Source: Symbiodinium natans
Lineage: Eukaryota; Sar; Dinophyceae; Suessiales; Symbiodiniaceae
Length of the DNA stretch: 64,000 bases
Direction of reading: 5' to 3'
Assembly: GCA_905221605.1 (NCBI GenBank)
Contig: CAJNDS010002069.1
Coordinates: 1 to 64,000 of the forward strand
Below are positions 34,701-44,512 of the stretch, one piece after another (position 1 is the first letter of the stretch; each line of letters begins with the position of its first letter). The notes under the pieces were generated by a model. It did not search any database. It worked only from the letters and a program-made list of their open reading frames with translations, and was not told the DNA's origin. A program made the translations under genes and the position numbers.

Positions 34701-37700
34701 GACGAGGCGGGAGGCGAGCATCATGAGCATCAGCCGGTAGCTTTCTGGTCACATGCCCTCCCCAAGCTGCAAACGCTTGCAAAACCCTTCGCCCCAGTGA
34801 TTGCACAGATGTGACGAGGCGGGAGGCGAGCATCATGAGCATCAGCCGGGTAGCTTTCTGGTCACATGCCCTCCCCAAGCTGCAAACGCTTGCAAAACCC
34901 TTCGCCCCAGTGATTGCACGGATGTGACGAGGCGGGAGGCGAGCATCATGAGCATCAGCCGGGTAGCTTTCTGGTCACATGCCCTCCCCAAGCTGCAAAC
35001 GCTTGCAAAACCCGTCGCCCCAGTGATTGCACAGAATGTGACGAGGCGGGAGGCGAGCATCATGAGCATCAGCCGGGTACCTTTCTGGTCACATGCCCTC
35101 CCCAAGCTGCAAACGCTTGCAAAACGCTTCGCCCCAGTGATTGCACAGATGTGACGAGGCGGGAGGCGAGCATCATGAGCATCAGCCGGGTAGCTTTCTG
35201 GTCACATGCCCTCCCCAAGCTGCAAACGCTTGCAAACCCTTCGCCCCAGTGATTGCACAGATGTGACGAGGCGGGAGGCGAGCATCATGAGCATCAGCCG
35301 GGTAGCTTTCTGGTCACATGCCCTCCCCAAGCTTCGCCCAGTGATGCGAGCATCATGAGCATCAGCCGGGTAGCTTTCTGGTCACATGCCCTCCCCAAGC
35401 TGTGATTGCGCAGATGTGACGAAGCGGGAGGCGAGCATCATGAGCATCAGCCAGGTAGCTTTCTGGTCACATGCCCTCCCCAAGCTGCAAACGCTTGCAA
35501 AACGCTTCGCCCCAGTGATTGCACAGATGTGACGAGGCGGGAGGCGAGCATCATGAGCATCAGCCGGGTAGCTTTCTGGTCACATGCCCTCCCCAAGCTG
35601 CAAACGCTTGCAAAACGCTTCACCCCAGCGATTGCACAGATGTGACGAGGCGGGAGGCGAGCATCACGTCCCCAAGCTGCAAACGCTTGCAAAACGCTTC
35701 GCCCCAGTGATTGCACAGATGTGACGAGGCGGGAGGCGAGCATCACGAGCATCAGCCGGGTAGCTTTTTGGTCACATGCCCTCCCCAAGCTGCAAACGCT
35801 TGCAAGACGCTTCGACTCAGTTGTGACGAGGCGGGAGGCGAGCATCATGAGCATCAGCCGGGTAGCTTTCTGGTCACATGCCCTGCCCAAGCTGCAAACG
35901 CTTGCAAAATGCTTCGCCCCAGTGATTGCACAGATGTGACGAAGCAGGAGGCGAGCATCATGAGCATCAGCCGGGTAGCTTTCTGGTCACATGCCCTCCC
36001 CAAGCTGCAAACGCTTGCAAAACGCTTCGCCCCAGTGATTGCACAGATGTGACGAGGCGGGAGGCGAGCATCATGAGAATCAGCCGGGTGGCTTTCTGGT
36101 CACATCCTCCCCAAGCCGCAAACGCTTGCAAAACGCTTCGCCCCAGTGATTGCACAGATGTGACGAGGCGGGAGGCGAGCATCATGAGCATCAGCCGGGT
36201 AGCTTTCTGGTCACACGCCCTCCCCAAGCTGCAAACGCTTGCAAAACGCTTCGCCCCAGTGATTGCACAGATGTGACGAGGCGGGAGGCGAGCATCATGA
36301 GCATCATGGTAGCTTTCTGGTCACATGCCCTCCCGAAGCTGCAAACGCTTGCAAAACGCTTCGCCCCAGTGATTGCACAGATGTGACGAGGCGGGAGGCG
36401 AGCATCATGAGCATCAGCCGGGTAGCTTTCTGGCAACATGCCCTCCCCAAGCTGCAAACTCTTGCAAAACGCTTCGCCCCAGTGATTGCACAGATGTGAC
36501 GAGGCGGGAGGCGAGCATCCTGAGCATCAGCCGTGTAGCTTTCTGGTCACATGCCCTCCCCAAGCTGCAAACGCTTGCAAAACGCTTCGCCCCAGTGATT
36601 GCACAGATGTGACGAGGCGGGAGGCGAGCATCATGAGCATCAGCCGGGTAGCTTTCTGGTCACATGCCCTCCCCAAGCTGCAAACGCTTGCAAAACGCTT
36701 CGCCCCAGTGATTGCACGGATGTGACGAGGCGGAAGGCGAGCATCATGAGCATCAGCCGGGTAGCTTTCTGGTCACATGCCCTCCCCAAGCTGCAAACGC
36801 TTGCAAAACGCGTCGCCCCAGTGATTGCACAGAATGTGACGAGGCGGGAGGCGAGCATCATGAGCATCAGCCGGGTACCTTTCTGGTCACAAGCCCTCCC
36901 CAAGCCGCAAACGCTTGCAAAACGCTTCGCCCCAGTGATTGCACAGATGTGACGAGGCGGGAGGCGAGCATCATGAGCATCAGCCGGGTAGCTTTCTGGT
37001 CACATGCCCTCCCCAAGCTGCAAACGCTTGCAAAACGCTTCGCCCCAGTGATTGCACAGATGTGACGAGGCGGGAGGCGAGCATCATGAGCATCAGCCGG
37101 GTAGCTTTCTGGTCACATGCCCTCCCCAAGCTGCAAACGCTTGCAAAACGCTTCGCCCCAGTGATTGCACAGATGTGACGAGGCGGGAGGCGAGCATCAT
37201 GAGCATCAGCCGGGTAGCTTTCTGGTCACATGCCCTCCCCAAGCTGCAAACGCTTGCAAACCCTTCGCCCCAGTGATTGCACAGATGTGACGAGGCGGGA
37301 GGCGAGCATCATGAGCATCAGCCGGGTAGCTTTCTGGTCACATGCCCTCCCCAAGCTGCAAACTCTTGCAAAACGCTTCGCCCCACAGATGTGACGAGGC
37401 GGGAGGCGAGCATCATGAGCATCAGTCGGGTAGCTTTCTGGTCACATGCCCTCCCCAAGCTGCAAACGCTTGCAAAACACTTCGCCCCAGTGATTGCACA
37501 GATGTGACGAGGCGGGAGGCGAGCATCATGAGCATCAGTCGGGTAGCTTTCTGGCCACATGCCCTCCCCAAGCTGCAAACACTTGCAAAACGCTTCGCCC
37601 CAGTGATTGCACAGATGTGACGAGGCGGGAGGCGAGCATCATGAGCATCAGCCGGGTAGCTTTCTGGTCACATGCCCTCCCCAAGCTGCAAACGCTTGCA

Positions 37701-39440
37701 AAACGCTTCGCCCCAGTGATTGCACAGATGTGACGAGGCGGGAGGCGAGCATCATGAGCATCAGCCGGGTAGCTTTCTGGTCACATGCCCTCCCCAAGCT
37801 GCAAACGCTTGCAAAACGCTTCGCCCCAGTGATTGCACAGATGTGACGAGGCGGGAGGCGAGCATCATGAGCATCAGCCGGGTAGCTTTCTGGTCACATG
37901 CCCTCCCCAAGCTGCAAACGCTTGCAAAACGCTTCGCCCCAGTGATTGCACAGATGTGACGAGGCGGGAGGCGAGCATCATGAGCATCAGCCGGGAAGCT
38001 TTCTGGTCACATGCCCTCCCCAAGCTGCAAACGCTTGCAAAACACTGCGCCCCAGTGATTGCACAGATGTGACGAGGCGGGAGGCGAGCATCATGAGCAT
38101 CAGGCGGGAAGCTTTCTGGTCACATGCCCTCCCCAAGCTGCAAACGCTTGCAAAACGCTTCGCCCCAGTGATTGCACAGATGTGACGAGGCGGGAGGCGA
38201 GCATCATGAGCATCAGCCGGGTAGCTTTCTGGTCACATGCCCTCCCCAAGCTGCAAACACTTGCAAAACCCTTCGCCCCAGTGATTGCACAGATGTGACG
38301 AGGCGGGAGGCGAGCATCATGAGCATCAGCCGGGTAGCTTTCTGGTCAAATGCCCCCCCAAGCTGCAAACGCTTGCAAAACCCTTCGTCCCAGTGATTGC
38401 ACAGATGTGACGAGGCGGGAGGCGAGCATCATGAGCATCAGCCGGGTACTTTTCTGGTCAAATGCCCTCACCAAGCTGCAAACCCTTGCGAAACCCTTCG
38501 CCCCAGTGATTGCACAGATGTGTCGAGGCGGGAGGCGAGCATCATGAGCATCAGCCGAGTAGCTTTCTGGTCACATGCCCTCCCGAATCTGCAAACCCTT
38601 GCAAAAACCCTTCGCCCCAGTGATTGCACAGATGTGACGAGGCTGGAGGCGAGCATCATGAGCATCAGCCGGGTAGCTTTCTGGTCACATGCCCTCCCCA
38701 AGCTGCAAACGCTTGCAAAACGCTTCGCCCCAGTGATTGCGCAGATGTGACGAGGCGGGAGGCGAGCATCATGAGCATCATGGTAGCTTTCTGGTCACAT
38801 GCCCTCCCCAAGCTGCAAACGCTTGCAAAACGCTCCCCCCCAGTGATTGCACAGATGTGACGAGGCGGGAGGCGAGCATCATGACAATCAGCCGGGTAGC
38901 TTTCTGGTCACATGCCCTCCCCAAGCTGCAAACGCCTGCAAAGCGCTTCGCCCCAGTGATTGCACAGATGTGACGAGGGGGGAGGCGAGCATCATGAGCA
39001 TCAGCCGGGTAGCTTTCTGGTCACATGCCCTCCCCAAGCTGCAAACGCTTGCAAGACGCTTCGCCCCAGTGATTGCACAGATGTGACGAGGCAGGAGGCG
39101 AGCATCATGACAATCAGCCGGGTAGCTTTCTGGTCACATGCCCTCCCCAAGCTGCAAACGCTTGCAAAACGCTTCGCCCCAGTGATTGCGCAGATGTGAC
39201 GAGGCGGGAGGCGAGCATCATGAGCATCAGCCGGGTAGCTTTCTGGTCACATGCCCTCCCCAAGCTACAAACGCTTGCAAAACGCTTAGCCCCAGTGATT
39301 GCACAGATGTGGCGAGGCGGGAGGCGAGCATCATGAGCATCAGCCGGGTAGCTTTCTGGTCACATGCCCTCCCCAAGCTGCAAACGCTTGCAAAACGCTT
39401 CACCCCAGTGATTGCACAGATGTGACGAGGCGGGAGGCGA
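28706..39440. repeat. 113-bp satellite array, left block
   Basis: About 95 head-to-tail copies of a 113-bp unit. Landmarks in order are GACGAGGCGGGAGGCGAGCA, TCATGAGCATCAGCCGGGTA, GCTTTCTGGTCACATGCCCT, CCCCAAGCTGCAAACGCTTG, CAAAACGCTTCGCCCCAGTG and ATTGCACAGAT. The first copies (28706-29100) are the most diverged; 33676-34590 is nearly uniform. Truncated units occur (for example at 31147, 32967, 35330 and 35668). Because 113 is not a multiple of three and each unit carries stops, the many 79-codon ORFs are frame-rotating artefacts. The block runs up to an assembly gap, so its true length is unknown. Confidence 0.98.
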
Positions 39441-39540
39441 NNNNNNNNNNNNNNNNNNNNNNNNNNNNNNNNNNNNNNNNNNNNNNNNNNNNNNNNNNNN
39501 NNNNNNNNNNNNNNNNNNNNNNNNNNNNNNNNNNNNNNNN
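39441..39540. other. Assembly gap (100 N)
   Basis: Exactly 100 undetermined bases, the usual placeholder for a gap of unknown size. The left flank is 113-bp satellite, the right flank is unique sequence, so the array boundary lies in the gap. Confidence 0.99.
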
Positions 39541-40388
39541 GATGTTTGAGGATCTCCTGTCGAAGTCCAACAAGTGAGCCCATGGATTTCAAGTCGTACT
39601 CTTCACGAAGATTGAGCCGCATAGTTCACTGTCTGATATGACGATATGGCCCGGACCGTGCCTCCAGTTGATGGCTAAGATCCGGCCATTGCAGGTATGA
39701 TTGGGGAATGCGGGCCATCAAGTCAGTTCTTGTGGTCGCAGGAAGTTCGGCCCCCAGAGAGTTGCTACGGCCAGCTGTCGCATCGCTACAAAATGGAGCC
39801 TGAATTTGCTTCGGTCCTTTGCCGCAGCTTACGGATAGTCTGCACTGGACAACGAGGCTTTAAGCGAGCCGATCCCAGCTTGTCCGAGCAGGCAGTACTG
39901 ATGAGGCAGGATCGCTGAGTCGATTGTGGTAGGGCAAAAATGGGTTGGTTGTATTTATGATATGTATGAGATGTATGAGATGTATGATATGTATGATACG
40001 TATGATACGAATGATATGTATGATATGTATGGCACGTATGATATGTGTGACATGTATGCATGCATCGTATCTGTGTATGTCGATATGTGTACGTGTAGAT
40101 GTACATGTACATGTACATACACACATATACATATGTACATATATATAGTTAGACACATACACACCGCTCTCTCTTCGTGTTTTGCTGGGGTGTGAAAGGG
40201 GAGAACGGGGCGGGGCAGCCGTCATAAGGCCCCCAAACCCTGCGATCTAGTCAGTAGCCACAACAAGTCACAACCCGAACGCCGATGGACATGAACCCCG
40301 GAGAAAGGATGCATCTCGATGTAGCTTGTGGGTGTTGTTACGCCGATTGGGTCGGGCCTCGGATAGCTTTTGAAGCGCTCAAGAAGCA
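39541..40388. other. Intergenic sequence
   Basis: No gene is recognised. A short plus-strand frame leaves the gap and stops at 39577 (FEDLLSKSNK); it could be the end of an exon hidden in the gap, but ten residues prove nothing. The right half holds a minisatellite and an AT/GT-rich tract. Confidence 0.4.
39957..40155. repeat. 9-bp minisatellite followed by ACATGT/AT tract
   Basis: About 12 copies of a 9-bp unit (GATATGTAT and variants GAGATGTAT, GATACGTAT) fill 39957-40065. They pass into repeats of GTACAT and ACACATATACATAT up to 40150. Frames on both strands translate to ISY-type triplets and are artefacts. Confidence 0.9.
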
Positions 40389-43300
40389 ATGGGAAGCATT
40401 GCTTGCCAAATTGCCGTGGCCTCGCTGTTGGCGGCATGTCTCAGTGCCGAGAGTCATATTGCCTGGGGTCCGCTGAGCTTGTCCCAGAACAATGCTCTTC
40501 AGAATATGGAAGATGTGCACAAGTTCATCCAGGGTATCTACTATTCCAAGGCTCCTCAGGCAGGGAGCTAGAAGCCTAAGCAAAACATCACGCAGAGCAC
40601 AGAAGGTGGGCATCTGGAAAACGAAACGTTTTGCCAAAGCTCAGAAAACTCAGGGGACGTTCCGGGAGATCTGGGGCGAGGTGACAGAAGGCCTCGCCTT
40701 CTTGGAGGGCTTGGCGCTGGGGTCAACGCCAGCCCTATGCTTCGCCATAGGCCTCGCTTCAAAGACGTGTGTTGAGAATGTTATGGGCCGGGGTAGTGTT
40801 TCGTGCCTCTGGAATTCCTCTAGTCATATGGTCTCTAAGTTGGGGTCCCTTTGGGGTCTTATATACATAGATAGCCAGATATCTGTATATAGTACGGCGC
40901 CCTTACAATAAGCACCCAAATAAGGGACCCTAGCTTCGAGAAATCCCCATGTACAGATGCGAGAAGCGACAAAAAATGTCCTAGGGTCCTAGGATCTTGC
41001 AGGCATGGAGCTCTATCACTGGTTCTACTTCCGCTGGAGGGATGGTGAGGTCCCCCTTGCGGAAGTCGATGACTCCGCACAGAGGCGCGCCGTGGCGCTG
41101 CTCTGGTGTGGGCTTGAAAATGCTGGATGCCTGAAGGCAGGGCCGTTTAGTAAGGGCGTAGGGCGTAGGGTTTAGGGTTTATGGCAAGCTCGAAAGGAAT
41201 GCCAGAGCCACCAGAGTGCGACACTTGGTGCGCTTGGCTTTGTTGTCGGCTGCTCGTGTGAATTCAGGATGCCGCGCAGACGGAGGAGTCGATTCGCGGC
41301 TTCATGGAGATGGGGTGTCACATATTCTGGCAGCAGATGGTCATGATTGAAGCAGAGATCGGATTGGAGCTTTCAAGGCCGCATCCATGTAGAGGAACTC
41401 CTCTTTCACTGCGGTGCAACCTTGAGCTTTGCATAGCTTTTGCTGTAGCCCAAGTCCATGTTTACTTGCAGCATCTTCGCACCTGAAACAGGCGTGGAAA
41501 TGTGCGACTGTCTGCCCGCGTACTCCGCAATGCCTCTGAACACTTCTCGCAGATGATGCGGCATCCGTACTTTTCAAGGTTCCCTTGGCAGCATCCCCAC
41601 GATATGAACTTTAACCACGAGATGTTTCCTTCTCCTGGCCCTGTCTGGCCCAGCAAGATGCTGCCAATTGAGAGTTGGCTGGAGGCAGAGTGGCGAAGTC
41701 TTTGTTGAGATGCTCTTGAGAGAATGGTTGCGAGTGCATTCTGTAACTGCAATGCGGCCTTGCACCGCCGCGCACCGCCGCGCGCCGCCGCGCGCCACCG
41801 CGCGCCGCCGCGCACCGCCGCGCCACCGCATGGCGAGTGGTCTCTGCGCACTGGCGCACAGGCGCACCGCCGCACCCGAAAACAGATCCTCCTAGCCATC
41901 CCCCAGTTGCCAACAGACAACAATGTACCATGCGATCTACCCACCTATAACCGACCATCCAAGTAGTCCCCGCAGATGGCGCCGGCGCGGGCGGTATACG
42001 GCAACGGCGGCGCAAAGGCGTACGATGTGCCCGCATCGGCGGTGTCGGTGGCACAACGGCGTCTGTGGCGACTGCGGTGTGGGCGTCGTCACGCCGCCGG
42101 GGATCCAAAACATCTCAAGTATCCGGGCGGCGCGTCGGTAGTGGCGCAGAAACGTGTCAAGACACCCTACCCCACTCTCGAGATAATATTGAGATGCCGA
42201 CTTGAAGGCGTTGCCCGTGTTGGTTGCAGGAGCATTTTGCCATATTCCGGGAGGAGCTCGACGCGCTACTCCAGCATGCAGGATTGTTTGACGCCCTGCA
42301 CGAGGCGGAGAGGAATGCCGAGGCACTTTGGCTTGTTGGGTTGCCAGAGTCATCTTTGACCTCCCACCACGAAAGCGCACAGCGCCGCCACCTAAGCTTA
42401 CTGGGTCCGGGCAGTCAAGGAATGTCAGGGACGTCGGTTTACCTTTTACATTCTGGATAAAATGTCGGCAAGTCTGCAGGTGAAGATCCTTGTGGGGTAT
42501 GTACCCTAAATATATAGGCTGATTTTGCAAGATACCCAAAAACATCGCATCCAGCATGTTTGGACAATTGGCTTTCCCTTTCTCAACTTGTTTTTACGCT
42601 GGTCGACATTGGTTTTGTTCTGCAGAATTTGGGGGTTTACGCTATTCGGGGTACCTTACTGGGGTCCTTCTTATAAGGGAATCCCACTTTTGAGGGGGTC
42701 TATTTTAGGGGTCCCCTATTTTCATAAACCCCCCATGGTTATCAGCACTGGTAGGGGCAAGACCATGCCAGAGACACTGACTGGACGGTGCTGGAATTGG
42801 CGGACACTCGGGAGGAGGAGCCGTGGAAACTGGCCGCTTGCTCTCAGGTGCCTCGCACTTGCGGCTGAGCGAATGATATGGCAGAGGGTTGTTCCATATT
42901 TGGGGTACCCATTTCTAACAGTAAAAAATCCGCAGTTGAGGCCTGTTTTGCGGGCATCTGAGGTAGACTTCTGCAAAGCAGGCCAGGGATTCTTGGTGTC
43001 TCTATTGTGTGTGTTTTCTACTTGGGACCGGGAGTCACATCTGACTGAAGCAGTTTGGGGTTTGCAGGCCAGAGTTCCAGTGCGACCACGCCGCCGCGTA
43101 CATCAACCGCATGCGCCCTGGGGCTTGGATCAAGCCTCACATGGGTGGGCCCCCACGGCTGGTGGCACACCTCGGGCGCCCCGAACTGATACAGCTGAAC
43201 TGCTTGGTTTCTTTGCTTGTGGTACTTTCTGCATTTCAATTGCTTCCAGCTGTGGAGGCTTGTAGAAAGGTGCACATGATGCGTTGTGCAAGATGCCACC

Positions 43301-43565
43301 AGGCTGGATGTGCCGGATGCGATGCCCGACAGCAAAAGCTTTGGGTTCTTTTGAGATGAATGCCATTTGGGCAGCCAGATTTTCTAGTCCATTCTGGCCA
43401 AGCACGCCGTTTTTCAGATCTGACATGGATGGCAGGCCAATAGAGCTATATGTTGGCACTGCCAAATTGAACTGGGAGACTGGACGGGCCCACGTCATTG
43501 ATGACACATACCCGCATTCCGCACGGTACTTGGGAGAACATGACGAAGGTGAAGAACGCTGCTAG
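40389..43565 (+). CDS. Aspartyl/asparaginyl beta-hydroxylase-like 2-oxoglutarate/Fe(II) oxygenase, eight exons
   Basis: Inferred exons are 40389-40533, 41003-41136, 41268-41377, 41492-41684, 42230-42322, 42755-42847, 43054-43175 and 43436-43565; all seven junctions keep the frame, giving about 339 residues. Five of seven introns are GC-AG. Residues 1-22 look like a signal peptide (AVASLLAACLSA core), so the protein should enter the secretory pathway, where animal AspH works. Residues 100-210 include MRHPYFSRFPWQHP and FREELDALLQHAG. The C-terminal domain carries the two family histidines: H285 in AWIKPHMGGPPRLVAHLG and H324 in AHVIDDTYPHSARYL. This family uses two His without the usual carboxylate. 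The target residue is unknown. The first exon's link to the rest rests on phase and the signal peptide alone, and the acceptor for exon seven has alternatives at 43068 and 43075. Confidence 0.65.
40835..40955. repeat. Dispersed element copy inside first intron of the hydroxylase gene
   Basis: It starts GTTGGGGTCCCTTTGGGG and ends AAATAAGGGACCCTAG...GAAATCCCCATG, with an AT-rich centre (TATATACATAGATAGCCAGA). The ends are partly complementary (GGGTCCCTT / AAGGGACCC), suggesting terminal inverted repeats. Confidence 0.5.
41145..41182 (+). repeat. Telomere-like motif in a hydroxylase intron
   Basis: GGGCGTAGGGCGTAGGG followed by TTTAGGGTTTATGG lies in the GC-AG intron 41137-41267. Confidence 0.7.
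41757..41880. repeat. GC-rich CGCCGCGC repeat
   Basis: About 14 copies of CCGCGC(A/G)CCG-type units in a pure GC-rich tract, inside the 545-bp third hydroxylase intron (41685-42229). ORFs crossing it are alanine/arginine-rich on both strands and are artefacts. Confidence 0.85.
42630..42738. repeat. Dispersed element copy in a hydroxylase intron
   Basis: It contains GGGGTACCTTACTGGGGTCC, CTTATAAGGGAATCCC and the terminal signature AAACCCCCCATGG. It lies in the intron 42323-42754, ending 16 bp before the exon at 42755. Confidence 0.55.
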
Positions 43566-44512
43566 CGTGGCAACGAGTTGAGATCTCTTTGTGTATACTA
43601 TACATATATATATATACATATATACAATATATATATATATATATATACAAGAGAATCAATATTCATATTACTATTAATGAAAATACAGGGACTCAAGTTA
43701 CTCCGAGGCTACATCCTTCATCTGCTCATGTGCCATCCTTGCGAAGAGCAGCAGCGCGCTGCCTACACGGGCCAGGCATCCCCAAAAGCTGGAAGCCTCT
43801 CAAAGCCGCCAAAACTTCGCTGGACTTGAAACTGTTTAAACAGGAACATAACTGGAACGAGTGTGAGCGACGGGTGCGAAAGGAACAGCTCATGACACAA
43901 CATGGTCAGTCTTGCGCGCAGGAGCAGATGTGCGATCCCGGAGCGCATGGCGCGGGTTGAGTTGCGCCTCAACTTCTCTCGCAGAAAATGCTTCGCTGTA
44001 CGGAGAACACATTCGCTGCTTTGCGGCGCCGACATGCGCCATGCGCTGACTCTGGGCCAAGGGCCGAGCACATTGGCATCATGGGCACATCGACCTGGAG
44101 CTTCTGGAACCCTGCCGTACATGAAGTCTATGGGCAAACGGCCGGGCCACTGGCAGGGCGGCTTGTGTTCATGCTTTTGCAGACACTTCCATTAGACTCC
44201 GGGCTTGGACGGCGGAGATCCTGGATGTGAAGATGTGGGGGGGCCATCGGTCTGCGCATTTCCCGACCTGAAGTGCGCTTGTCCAGTTCATCCTGGGCAC
44301 GTTGAATGTTGAATAATGTTGAATATGTGCACAGTAGATCCTTTTCCAGTGCAGAGTCGCATCGACTCGCACAAAGTCGTAGTTAATGAAGCTGAGGCGT
44401 TTTCGTTGCAACATGCCTTGTACAGTCGAGATAGCGTTCGTATGGAACCGGCTGCCCACATAACCATGCACATGCCTCGCAGATGCCTCTCGTTCAAGTC
44501 CGCTGGTGCCAG
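43566..44512. other. Interval between hydroxylase and dynein genes
   Basis: About 950 bp. It includes an AT microsatellite (43598-43652) and overlapping ORFs on both strands. A plus-strand frame ending near 44230 is mildly protein-like (for example AGPLAGRLVFML) and could hold an earlier dynein exon, but I could not align it. The space is far too small for a dynein tail and motor start. Confidence 0.45.
43598..43652. repeat. AT/TATACA microsatellite
   Basis: Alternating TA with interspersed TATACA between the two island genes, just after the hydroxylase stop codon at 43565. Confidence 0.9.

Noticed and set aside
28706-39440. CRISPR-like regularly spaced repeats
   Set aside because: The whole unit is repeated with no unique spacers, there are no cas genes, and the sequence is eukaryotic satellite.
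43130-43507. Minus-strand ORF of 125 codons over the hydroxylase exons
   Set aside because: It overlaps the last two plus-strand exons and their intron; the plus strand has the family motifs and phase-consistent splice sites.
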